From: Vespula vulgaris | Lineage: Eukaryota; Arthropoda; Insecta; Hymenoptera; Vespidae | DNA length: 64,000 nt | Direction: 5' to 3' | Assembly (NCBI RefSeq): GCF_905475345.1 | Contig: NC_066589.1 | Location: 8,440,001-8,504,000, forward strand | Shown here: positions 12,889 to 25,639 of the stretch, one piece after another | Numbering within the stretch: the first letter of the stretch is position 1 | Layout of the letters: every line of letters begins with the position of its first letter | The notes under the pieces: generated by a model | Databases searched by the model: none | Told to the model about the DNA's origin: nothing | Seen by the model: only the letters and a program-made list of their open reading frames with translations | Position numbers and translations under genes: made by a program

Positions 12889-13369
12889 AAGTAATAGTTT
12901 GAAATTTCATCGTTATAAACGCATTTCTACGATGGTGAAATGTTTCCTTCTCTTTCTTATTAATATTTAATATTAAATATAAATGTGTATACACACGATT
13001 ATACGAATGTGACGACATTGGAGTGCGTGTGAAAAAAATCTTGTTTAAGTGTGCGTGGTCGATGAGCGTTAATAACTTTGGCTATAAAATAGCAAAATTT
13101 TATATGGACGCGTCTCTATATTATAACTATCGAAATACTAACGTTTTTTCTAATTACGTTTATACGAATGTGTCTTCTGCATTTGCAGCTACTAATATCG
13201 TGCCGATCACGTTTGCGTTGATTATATACTTTCAATATGAAGCTGCTAGTTTAAAATACGAAACGCTGAACAAACAACAACGACGAATTGCGTACGTCGA
13301 TTCACTTACCGTGTATTTCTGGATTAAATAGATGGACTCATTTCTCTCGTAGTAGTTATTATAAAAGAA

Positions 13370-13550
13370 AAATGATGAAAAATAAAAATAAAAAAAAAAA
13401 TATATATATATACATAATAAAAAAGAAAAAGGTAAAAAAAAAAAACAAAAAAATAAAGAAATAAAAAAGTAAAAAAATAAAAAAAGGAAAACGACAAAAA
13501 AAGAAAAAGGAAGAAAAGAAAAGAAAAAGAGAAAAAAAAAGAACAAACAC
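13370..13550. repeat. Poly-A/purine-rich simple tract
   Basis: About 180 bp composed almost only of A with scattered G and a short TA run. Read on the minus strand it gives Phe/Leu-rich open frames, which I regard as artefacts. Confidence 0.85.
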
Positions 13551-14185
13551 GCAAACTTTGTGACCGTTTGTCTTGCTGTCGAAGATTATCGACGTAATTA
13601 AGCATATCCATGACTAAGTCTCTTTGCAACTATACCAAATTGAGAAGAAAAAAGAGAGAGAGAGAAAGAAAAGAAAAGAAAGAGAAAAAGGAAGGAAGAG
13701 AAAGAAAAAAAAAGGGAGGAAAGGAGCACCCGTAAGGTATATATATATCTGAGTAATCGTTCAATCGAAATGTAGACCTTCGAAACGACCTATAAATCGA
13801 TGTATGATAGGTTCCTCAGTGATATATACCTATCCGAAAAAGCGTATTGTTCTTCTCTATCGCGTCGTTTTATCGATACCGTAATTCGCATACACGTTAC
13901 ACAGCACACTCTAACTTTGACAGTAAGATGATTGTAAATTGCGCACCGTTGTTCGTCGATCCGGTTATTAAACCGGACACGATCAACGATATCGTGCACC
14001 AACGCTATCGCCTGTGTCTGCACACTAAGCTCTCGTTGTCGCTTGCCAGTATTGCTCCTCTGTACTCTCGCATTATTCTATTCCATGACTACTGCGATTA
14101 TTAAAGTTTTTACAAGTGTGACTCGCCTTTATAACGTTATCCAGATCCATAGAATATTTCCTTTTCCTAGGTTCCCGTCATATAG

Positions 14186-14723
14186 TTAGGCCAATCCTTG
14201 TTTCACCGTGCATCTCCTTAACGTAATCTTCGTATTCGTTGTACACCGTGTCCTAAAAGATCCTTCTTCGATCAGTCGAATTCTACGACATTCGCTATCA
14301 ACAATTCGCAGGATTTTTTTTTTTTTACTAACTGGTACAACTTCCAGGACGAAGACGACGTCGTCGAGAAAGTAATAAGCCTGACCCAGGTCACCTTCGC
14401 ATAGATAAGGTAGTTTACTCCATGCCAAACATCTTAGGCCCAACGGTGCGAAGACTCTGTCGACTAGTCCAGCGATCTGACCTTCCAAGCCATTTCCCTT
14501 CACTGGTAGGTACTCCGATGGTTTGTGATCACCTCTCTCACCTACTTCGACGTATGGACTAAAAGGTAATACCAGGGCAACCACCAGTCGACCTCCTGCT
14601 GTCAAGGACGTTCTGAATTGTCTTAACAAACTGTTTGGACGATCGCAACGATCGAGCAAATTCAAGCAAAGGATCACGTCGAAAGGGCCAGCTTCCTCGT
14701 GCCATTTATCGACGTCCAATACT
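14186..14723 (-). CDS. METTL9: METTL9 last recovered exon (catalytic C-terminal half)
   Basis: Acceptor TTTTCTACAG precedes 14723. The exon encodes VDKWHEEAGPFDVILCLNLL then DRCDRPNSLLRQF and the PYLCEGD/LDDVVFVLEV core. A stop TAA lies at 14188-14186. A donor-like ACCA|GTTAGT occurs right after VVP, where known METTL9 proteins end within a few residues. The Lys/Arg-rich tail may therefore be replaced by another exon in some transcripts. Confidence 0.93.
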
Positions 14724-15433
14724 CTGTAGAAAATATTTCCTTTATCTTTGAAATTTCACACGAAACAGATTTTCAGAGGCTGAAGTTGGGAGTTGGTAGG
14801 AGGAGGAGGAGGAGGAGGAGGAGGAGGAGGAGGAGGAAGAAGAAGAAGAAGAGTAGGAGGAAAAGGAGGAAGAAAATATCTTCGATAGGATTTAGTCGCG
14901 ACTGAAAATCGTTTTGGGAAAGGGCGAACGAATGTCTATAAAATGTTATACGAGTACATCGCACCCTTCGCTCGCTCACTTAAAATTCGAGTAACCATCG
15001 GGAACTGTTACGTCCTCAGACGCGAGGATATAAAAGTATCGTAAACTTCTACTTCAATCAATTCGATGTAATAAATTTTGTTTTCTATACTTTCTCTCTG
15101 TAGAAATCTATTCTCGATCTACGTAGAAAATGAATATGCCAGCTATCTTACGGAAAAATATAAATCGATCATTTTTCTACATACGTGAATTTTCGTTTGG
15201 ACAATGCCCATCTCATAGGTGGCGAAATATCCGTAGCGTATACTCTATCGAATAGATGAGCCACGTGTGCAGTGGTAGCACCATCGCCAGCTCCCAAATC
15301 TACGAGTGAATTCCAAGGACCTTTGAACCCGCTAGCTTCCATCAATTTTTCGAATTGCTCGCTGGAGAAGACGTGCATTGAACCTCGGCCTAATAATCTG
15401 TGATATAAAACAAACAGAAACTTAGCATATTTA

Positions 15434-15464
<31 letters not shown>

Positions 15465-17703
15465 TTTTGATCTATATACACATATATATGAAATCGATGA
15501 TGATTTTAAGCATTTTCAAGATCCACGGTTACATTTTGAAATACCCGAGAGTGTCTTTGATAGATACTCGTGCGAACTAAATTCACGAAGGAAATCGATC
15601 AATGCCTGTTACGAGGAACGCGGAATTTTGATCATGCGTTTGGTTACCCTCGGCGTTATAAATAAGGCGATGGTGGTCCAGGACTCTCCTCTTCCACCGA
15701 TGCTTCTCCTCGATTTGCTCTTCTTTCAGCTTCATTCCCTATCCTCCCCGCGCGTTCGACTGGACCGGTGGCATCGATTAACGAGCACCTCCTGGCCCCC
15801 ATTGAATAATAAATAAAAATAAGAAAAAGAGAGAAAAAGAGAGAGAAAAAAAGAAGAAGAGTTCTGGCTGAGGAAAGCACTCGGAGACCCTACTTGCCGC
15901 ATTGTTCGTAGCATCCTCGAAGCTTCTCTATCTTTCTCCTTACCACATGGTTCTTCTTCTTTTTTTTTCTCTCTCTCTCTCCCTCTTTTTCTTTCCTGCC
16001 TTCTGTCCTTTACATTCTTCGTTTTGCTCGTAACGTCGAGCCAGCAACGCCTTGTAACCACCACTGGCGACGAGGGAGACAACGCGAAAGAGATGGAGGG
16101 AGCGTATCGAAAGAAGCAGATGCGAGAACTCTTACACGTAAATCGTGATTCGTTTCTAAGAGTATTGCATTGGAGTATTTATCGGAGGATTTGAACTTTC
16201 AAAAACTCCAAGATACAAATAAAAATGTTAATCAGATCATATTGGATAATTAACGATGTCATTCTATCGTAGATCGTCATTGTATAAATATTCTATATAT
16301 TTTTAATTATCAGACAAGAAATATTCTAATTTTTTTAATTCGTTTGATTATTACGTGAATGTTTTAAATATGTTTAAATTTTCTATATATATATATATAT
16401 CTTTTTTATTTATTTTTTATTTAGTCAACATCAGATAATTCGAGGAAGAACACACACGTACACGTATACGTGCGCATACAGACACACACACACATACATA
16501 CACACATAGAAAACAGTTCCTTTTATTTACCCTCAGGAACGTGTTCTCGTCGGACCACTTTAGTCCACCTTGCTCGTTCTCTTTGGCCTGTCCGAGAAAA
16601 GACGAAGAGAAAAGTAACGGGCGGCCGACCAAAGAAGCGCCCTTAATTTCGGTCCTGGCGTCGTGCGGTCTAGAGAGAACTGAACCATTCTCCCCCCTGA
16701 ACATCCTTGGATTTATAGCCGACCGTTCAGATCTTTTCGGATTCAAAGAGAATTTGATTAACGTTATACTGGTTGGTTATATATTAAACGATTTTGAAAA
16801 TTATTTCATTATTTCATTCCCCAATATTCTATTTTAACAACGATGTAACACGACTCATCATTAATCACGGATCATGGTTCAAACGAAAGTTCATATCTAA
16901 ATCTAATAAAAGAGTTAGAGAACGTTATAATGTTATTCACCGAAAGTTCATGAAAATCATTGAAATATATTAGCAAAAGGTAGAACGTTAACGTTTCATC
17001 GTGATCTCGAAAGTTCATGAAAATCATTGTATTCTTGCGTAAGATCGATCGATAGAATATATGATCGAAGATGTATCGATAAGAATGTTGGTCGTTGTCG
17101 AATCATTTACATCAGAGTCCACCTACAATCGGTTGAAAGAGAAAGAGAAAGACAGAAAGAGAGAAAGAGAGAGAGAGAAAGAGAGAGGGAGAGAAAGTTT
17201 CGGTTTCAGTGTGTCTTCTTGCCTTTTATCGGCCGGGGGTCTCTACGCTGGCCGCTCGTAAAATACCCTCGAGGGGGTAAGCGAGCGAACGCGTAGTGTT
17301 AAAGAGGCGCTCGGAGGATCGTTTACCTAATAATAGCAATAATATGTAAATGCGATGCGTATCGAAACCGCCATCTAAAGAATCCACTCTGCTCCAGGTC
17401 TATTGTTTGCAAATCCTTCGTTCGTTCGTTCGTTCGTTCGTTCGTTCGGTTTCGATCCGTGCTGTTGTTCCCTCTCTCTTCTTCTTCTCTGTCTCTCTCT
17501 CTCTGTCTTCTTCTTCATTTCTCCTCTTTCGCATTTCTCCCCTTATTCCCTTCTTCCTACGGTCCAGCAGTCCTCCTCCCTTCGAATCGAACGTATTCGT
17601 CGAACGACGCGCGGAAACGTACCTACGTACATGAGAGCTCCACGTGCGCCGATAACTTATAGCGATACAGAGAAGAACGTAAAGATGTTAGCGAGAAAAA
17701 TAG

Positions 17704-17734
<31 letters not shown>

Positions 17735-17748
17735 GAGAGAGAAAGAGA

Positions 17749-17803
<55 letters not shown>

Positions 17804-19286
17804 GCGAAAAGTATTTTGCTTGTGAGTAAGGATTAATAACGCTTTGATATTTCTTCTTCGTCGGACTTCTATGTACCTATTTATTAAACATTAATTGACT
17901 TTTTTTTCTTTCTTTTCTTTTATTCATCTTCTTCTTTTTTTTTAGTACAATATCACGAATGACAATTTCGATTAGAATTATATATATACTTCTTATACGC
18001 TCTGATTATCGACACTTGAAGTGAAGGATGATGGAGAAAATTTTCTATTCGTAATATTGGAAATTACGAATTACTAAAGACATAGTGATAAAAAAAAGAA
18101 AAAGAAAGAGAGAGAGAGAGAGAAAGAGGGGGAAAAAAATATGAATTTCTTTCTTAGAAGATTCATTTCTTCGTTCGAAGAGAAAGAGAACATTATTGTT
18201 CGGATCCTTTGATAAATAAAAGATGGTGTGTCGTGCGTTCGAGTCAAAGGTCAAGGTGGTGAACGATAAAGCAAGTCGGACAAGTCCTACGGTAAAGGCT
18301 ATGGACGGGTAAATGGAATTCTATGGAATTCAACGAAACTAAGTAAGTAAGTAAGTAAGTAAGTAACTAAGTAAAAGTAAATAAGAAAGAAAGAAAGAAA
18401 GAAAGGAATGAAGAAAGGAATGAAGAAAGGAATCAAGGAAGGATGGAAGAAAGGAAGGAAGGAAGGAAGGAAGGAAGGAAGGAAGGAAGGAAGGAAGGAA
18501 GGAAGGAAGGAAGGAAGGAAGGAAGGAAGGAAGGAAGGAAGGAAGGAAGGAAGGAAAATCTTGAAAAAAAAGAGATAGAGAGAGAGAGAGAGAGAGGTAT
18601 ACTACCCTTCACCGTCCAAGTAGCAGAAACGACGGAGAGTCGACGGCTGGCTCGTCGAGTCTCTCACCCCTTCGTGCTATTACACGATCGACGTTGCTCT
18701 CCTCGCTTCGCACGCGCAACAACGAGAGATATGTGCTTGTCGTTGGACGAATGGAAGGGAAGAAGGAAGAAGGGAGTGAGCGTGAGCGTGAGAAGGAGAG
18801 AGAGAGAGAGGGAGAGAGAGAAAGAGAGAGAGAGAGAGAGAAAGAGAGACGAGAGAGAAGAAGAAGGGAAATCGGTCGTCCTCGGTCGTTTTCGCGAGAG
18901 TTCGCGAGTCCTCTGAAGGAGTAAGAGGAGGGAGAAAAAGAGGGAGAGAAAGACGACGGTGTCTCGTTAGTCCTCTCTTCGATCCTTCTATCTTTCTCTC
19001 TCTGTTTCTCTTTCTCTCTCTTTCGACGTAGTTATAACCTCTTCCTCCTCCTCCTCACCTTTACTTGTCGGAGGGGGTGTGAGAAGGAGAAGGAGAAGGA
19101 GGAGAAGAGAGGAGAGGAGAGGAGTATAGGAGGAAAGGCACGTCACCCTGTGCTAGGGATGCTGCGCTGGTAGGCGTGGACCACGGACCACCCCGGTACG
19201 CGAGATTTGGAGGGGAGGCCACGCCATCGACGGAGATCGGAGTAGGAGGATGACCCTCCGAGTCGAGCTGGACGGAGGAGAGAGAA

Positions 19287-19327
<41 letters not shown>

Positions 19328-19608
19328 GAGACGAGCGAAAGAGGCTGAGGGGGGGAGCCCGGACTCGCTCACGGACAATAATTATTATTATACCCGGCAG
19401 AGTTTTGCAAATGCTCTTCTTCGACGATGGAGGAGGAAGGAAAGGAGAGGGTTTAAGGGGGGAGAGGGAAAAGGAGAGAGGGTGGGAGGGAGGAATGGTC
19501 GAAGGGTGGGTGTGCTCGCCCGTTATTTCGCTCGGCTTTGCGAGAATAGCCGACCAGTGTGCAAGAGAAAGAGAGAGAGAGAGAGATAGATAGGTAGATA
19601 GAGAGAAT

Positions 19609-19646
<38 letters not shown>

Positions 19647-20373
19647 ATTCTTAAACGGGATCGTTATGCGAGTCTTTCGGGAACACACGCATACGTGCAC
19701 ACTTTTCTTCTTCTTCTTCTCCTCCGTTTTCTTTTCTATCCTCTTTCCTTTTTCTTCTCTTCTCTTCTCTTTTCTCTTCTCCTCCCTCACAGCCATCCCT
19801 GTCGTTTCCAACCCTCTCATAGTATACTGGCCACCCTCACACATCGCTTTCGTTTCGTCCCTGTAGAAAGCAACCCCTCTACTCGATTCGCCGACCTGCT
19901 CGTTTCTTTTCTCCTACGTCTTTTAATTTCTCGGCTCGACTCGCGAGAAACTACTAGTAATACTACTACTATGCTGCTCCGGCTGCTACTACTATTATAT
20001 TACTAGTACTACTACTATTACTTCGTTACTCTTTCTCTCTCTCTTTCTATCTCACTCGTTTCTTCGAGATCTTCCGCAGTATTCCAAAGCCGATCCCAGC
20101 GACGCTGCATCGGATTTTACGATCGTCGATCGATCGATAAAGGAGCGCGAGGTAAATGGAATTAAGTAGGATCGTAAAATCCTTCGTCGTGTCGAGCTCG
20201 CTTCTTCGTGCGGGATTCGTGCGAGCCGTGTATTCTAATCTCTCTAGCAGCTCTCCTTTTTTTTTTCTTTCGGCAAAAAAAAGGAAGAGATATTTTTTTT
20301 TTTTTAGTAATAACGATTCGATATCTTTGAAATTTCTTTTTCTTTCTTTTTTTTACCATATCTTTTAATTACA

Positions 20374-20411
<38 letters not shown>

Positions 20412-21353
20412 CGCACACATACATCGTCAATTTTTCTTTGCGATTTTGTTCCCTTCATAATATGAACGTATAATATTTCTTTTCCTTTTTCCTTTTCTTT
20501 TTTATTATAGTTGTTACCATCATAAAAAAAATAGTACTTTCGCATCGCGCAAATCCCAATGGTACGTTTGTAAGAACGTTTCTGAATTTTAGACCACTTT
20601 AAACACCGTGATTCGAGCGCGAGGCTCGGGAAACCACCGTCGAGAGTCGTAAAGGAACGTAAAGGAAGAAACTATGGGCGTCGTGCGGTGGTCCTCGTCG
20701 TTCAACAAGATCCAACCATCTCGGAATAAAACGTGGCCTTTTTACTTTTAGAAGAGACACTTCAGAGAAAACGCAATGACGTCTGCCAGTCTTTATTAAG
20801 CGACAAAAAACTTAGTTGACTTTTCCTTCAATCTCTCGTTTTCTCTCTCTTTTTCTAACTCGCGTAATTTTATTCTCACCAAGCGAGAATAATTTCGGGG
20901 ATTATAAAAGTTTTCGAATTATCGTCAATAATAAACTTTCTTCTTTCTTTTTTTCTTTCTTTTACTAGTAACATTACCAACGTTTCTAAAAAAAAAAATT
21001 TAACCAATTATCCTTTTCTTTTTTCATCTAAGCTCTGTCCTATGCTCTTTTTTTCTGTTTTTTTTTCTTCTCTCCTTTTTCTTTTTAATTCGAAAAAAAT
21101 TCAATAAAAAATTGGATATCAATAAAAGAAAGATGGTAGTCGATACGAGCAACCATGGAATCGATGAAGTCAAGAGGGGTATTTGTTAAGGTGGACGCGT
21201 CTATAGACGAACGAGGAAAGAGAGAGAAGGATAGAAGTCGTGTCCAGTTTTTACGTGAACGCTAAAGGACTCTTCGATCGCGTTTGCGAGGATCACGTCG
21301 ATGTATTTTTACCTTTGATACGTTCAGGGTTGCGCCTGGATGATCGATCGAAC

Positions 21354-21397
<44 letters not shown>

Positions 21398-22398
21398 GCG
21401 TATATATGTTTTGTAAAAATGAAAATACTAAACGATCCTTAATGCAACCCTTTTAGAAAGTAGAAGGAGAGCTTGAAACGAACATCTAATTCACGTGCAA
21501 CACAAAGGGAGGGTGGCTTTGACATCCGGTGACATTTCATTTTGTCAAGGTAAAGGGACATTTTCAATTAAAAATATAATATACACTTCGCGTGTTACTC
21601 GTAAAAGGGTAATAACAAAAAATACTACCCTTCACAATCAACAACGTAATGCCTCACGTCCCATAAAAAATATCTTTTAAAATTAATGAGCGCAATCATA
21701 AGGATCTCTAACTCGAAAAGAACAACAACAACAAGAGTCTCAATTATCTTCATCGTATTTATCCACTGGTTAATTAATTCAATTACCAATCTTAAAGGAG
21801 AATGAGGTAGTACGAGCAAATAGAAATAATTCGATGAAATTGTAAACGCCCCCTTTTTGCTTCAAGTTAAAAGACTGTCAGACGAGTTTGGCCACTCCCT
21901 GGGCGGTGCACGATTCTAAAAGGGTTAATGAGCAATTAGCACGGCGCAAACTCCTCTATCCTTATCTCTCTCTCTCTCTCTCTCTTTCTCTTTCATTCTC
22001 ACTCTTTCTCTTTTGAGGAAACGCCACCCACTGGGTTTTAATTAACGATTGGGGCGTCGATGCTCCAACCACGAGAGAAGAAAGTTTCTAAAGGCAGATA
22101 AAGATAGAGAAGAATTTTCTTCTCTTTCTTGTATCTGAGAGGGTTAGAAGACAGAGAGAAAAAGAGAGATAGAAAGAGATAGAGAGAGAGGTGAGGCGGT
22201 GCCGATACGTTTTCCTTCGAGGGTGCGAGGAGCCGCGCCTGCGCTTTTCGATTAATTACGGAGAGGGTTGCCAATCGGAAGAAAACACCAACGGCCGACC
22301 CTCGCCGCGCAAACGCGCTAATGATAATTACTGACCAACGAACTAACGGCTGTCTCGACGGACCAATCGGAGGATGCTGTGGGGATAGTAAAAGAGAA

Positions 22399-22455
<57 letters not shown>

Positions 22456-23088
22456 GAAGGTAGCTTTCAAGAGACAAGAACGACAATATTTCTTTCTATT
22501 TTCTTACGTGGATTAAAACCTTCAAATAAATATATTTCTATATTAAATATTAATATATTAATTTGTTCGTTTGATCTTCATTGATGAATATTAAATTACG
22601 AGTTCGAGTTCAGTTGAAAAATAAAATTTTACAGATGTGATCGTAGGCGTAATGAGTAGTAGTAATTATTGAAGACGGTGGTCCGTCAATTTCCTTTTTT
22701 TTTTGAAAATTTTATTATCTTTATTTATTTATTTGTCTTTTACTTGTTTTTTCCACTTATTGATTTCATCTCAGGTTCCCATATTCTGTCACGTGGGGGA
22801 CAGATGGTCTACCGTCATAGTGTCTAAATCATCGACTTATTCGACGATAAGTTGTAAGAGCTCGGGCTCTAACCCTTGGTCAGGCTCGTCAGAGATAATC
22901 GGCGTAATCTTTTCCCGCCAACATTTGTTCCCGACGTTGCTTCCGGAAAATGAGCGATTCGTGTTAACGAAAAAAGGTATAGCCCGATTCCCACGCGATA
23001 CGAAATTACACGTGGCTCTCCTGTTCGCTCATTAAAATCGTATTTACCTCTTTCCGTATAGCCCGAGACAACGACTACGACAACGATA

Positions 23089-23123
<35 letters not shown>

Positions 23124-24130
23124 AACGTTATGTCCATATCCGGATTGTCATGACGATGAGATACGTTCAATGAACTGCACCTACCGTAAGAGAAACGTTC
23201 CTGAGATGCTACGCGCGTTAGGTTCGGCAACGATTCGTCATAATAATCATGAGAAAATCGAAAGATAGAAATGATGATCTATCTAACGTTTTGCGATCAT
23301 TGATTTTGCGCAAGAAAGAGGGTGGATGGGGGAGGGAGAGAGGGAGGTTCGGGGACACGCCATTCGTCAACTTGAAAAAGAGAAAAGAAAACACTTAGGT
23401 GAAGCTAAGAAGGAGGAGGAGGAGGAGGAGGAAGAAGAAGAAGAAGAAGAGAAAGAGGAGGAAGAGTAGGAGTAGGAGTGGGAGTAGGAGGAGAAAGAGG
23501 AGATGGAGGAGGAGGAGGAGGAGGAGGAGGAGGAGAAGAAAAGCGAAAGAGTTAAGAAAAAAGTTTAAAGCTGGATTCCACAGGAATAGGGCAAATAAGG
23601 GCTCGAATCAAGGCCCTCGAAAGGATGGGATCGCATTCGTATGCAGTATGCATTCGGCGGAGATATTAAGGACAAAGCTAAGATTCCTGTCACCCTTCGC
23701 TTCGGAGTTTAAAAAGGGAGCTTCAGCGGTGAAGAGACAGGGAGGTAACAGGTGGCGTGCGGGACTAAACGGACTCCTCTCTTCATCCGAGTGCCTTCAA
23801 GCCACTTCGGCATCCTCCTCCTCCTCCTCCTCCTCCTCCTCCTCCTTCTCCTCCTCTTTTATCTCATCCTCCCTGCAACGCCGGAGATCGAGACAAAAAC
23901 TGGCCATCGAGCCATCCCGTCTGCTCTTGCGAACCTCTGCAGAATCTCCATCTTTCTTTCTCTCTTTCTCTCTCTTTCTATTTCTATCTTCGTTGATTTG
24001 ACTTCGACGGGAACGTGTCACTTTTACGTCTCTTTTCAAATTTTTCGATCCTTCATTTATACTCGATGATAGACATGCACATACCTTTTACTATTAAAAC
24101 GTGATCTCATATATGTATATATATATATAT

Positions 24131-24167
<37 letters not shown>

Positions 24168-24937
24168 TAAATAGTGAAAAAAAATAAAAATAGAAGAGAG
24201 AGAGAGAGAGAGAAAGCGTAATAAAAAGAGAAGTTCACGTCGATCGATCCTTCGAAGAGACTCGAGAAATTACAAAAGCAAAGGACGACTCGACGATTAT
24301 TGCAATAGTAGACAGACAGCTAGTAATTACCGAGGTTTCTCTGAAGCAAACGATACCTTTAACAACCGAATTTGCATCGAGATACCGATCAGACGGAGAG
24401 TGTAAAATAAGGATTCCTCGAAGGAAGAGACTCCTACCGGAGGGAGGAGTTTTAGATTTCCGCTGAGCAATTAGCTATAATAACGACGTTGGTCTACGGT
24501 TTGGAGGATGATGGTATTGCCGTTTCGATCGATGTTAATTGACATTGGAATACCTGCAGAAATCACAGAGAATGGAAGAAACCAAAAGCAATCTCACCTG
24601 CCTTTTGAAGCGTCGAAAATTACGAAGTGAAATTTTCGAGGATTTGGAAAGGATATATAAGGTATATAGATAGGTAGGTAGGTAGATAGATAGGTATATA
24701 TATACATATGTATTCGACCTATCGATCTTCTCTCTTTCTCTATCCCTGTTTCTCCCTTTTCATCATTCTACGTTAATTCGTCCTTCTCGTTTTATTTTTT
24801 TTTCTTTCTCTCTTTCTCTCTCTCTCTCTCTTTTTCAAAAGAAAGAAGAAGCAGCACTTTGATGGAGGACATCTCGCCGCTAATTATGATTAATTTGCGA
24901 GAGCCCGCGGTCTTCGTAGTCAGGAGTCACGTGAGAA

Positions 24938-24976
<39 letters not shown>

Positions 24977-25598
24977 AAATGAAGCGAAGAGAAGCTGCAG
25001 GATCAACCACGGAGAGAACGTAATTAATACTCTCAGCAGGAGCGCGTAGTAACGTCATGCGAACGTCATCCAGGTGACTCAGTCGTCGTAGATTTTCACC
25101 GTGAATTACCTTTCTTAGTTCTGACTCTTACTTTTAACTTTTGTCACGGAAAAGTATCCTCTCTCTTCCTCCTTCTCTCTCTCTCTCTCTCTCTCTCTAT
25201 CAAGAGATCCTATTTGTCTTTACCTCTTTTTCTTCTTTTTTTTTCTTTTCCTTTTTAAATACAAGAACAAGTAGATATAAGAGCAAGTATACCGAGTATA
25301 CACGAACACGTTTTACTCGAAATAGTTAGATCAAGATTTAGAAAGGATTTAGACGTTCCTTCGATCCGAACGATTAACGAAGGAACGAACGATCCTGTAC
25401 CCGCCTAGTAGCCAGAACCACCATAGCCACGGTGGATTTTAATAAACGGACGAGGCGGCTGCGGAGGTGTTTCGCATGGTAGCTGGCAGGACGACGCGCC
25501 TCGAGAAGAGGTTAATCACCCGCGTTGGATTTTAATAAACGGTTCGAGGGCAAACAAAGCTGGCCATCAATAACCGTGGCTCTTTCTCTCCCCTGTTT

Positions 25599-25639
<41 letters not shown>

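Noticed and set aside
13023..13331. 102-codon plus-strand frame, Tyr/Asn-rich
   Set aside because: AT-rich composition alone explains it; no motif, no start context, no homologous feel.
18443..18916. 157-codon plus-strand frame with Lys-Glu-Gly-Arg repeats
   Set aside because: A direct translation of the (GGAA)n and (GA)n arrays.
22774..22976. Open segment after a very good acceptor (TTCATCTCAG) with a possible donor AAAAAAG|GTATAG
   Set aside because: Splice signals look good, but the encoded sequence (VPIFCHVGDRWSTVIVSKS and on) matches nothing I know and has no phase partner. More likely a regulatory block with CACGTG and CAGATG E-boxes.
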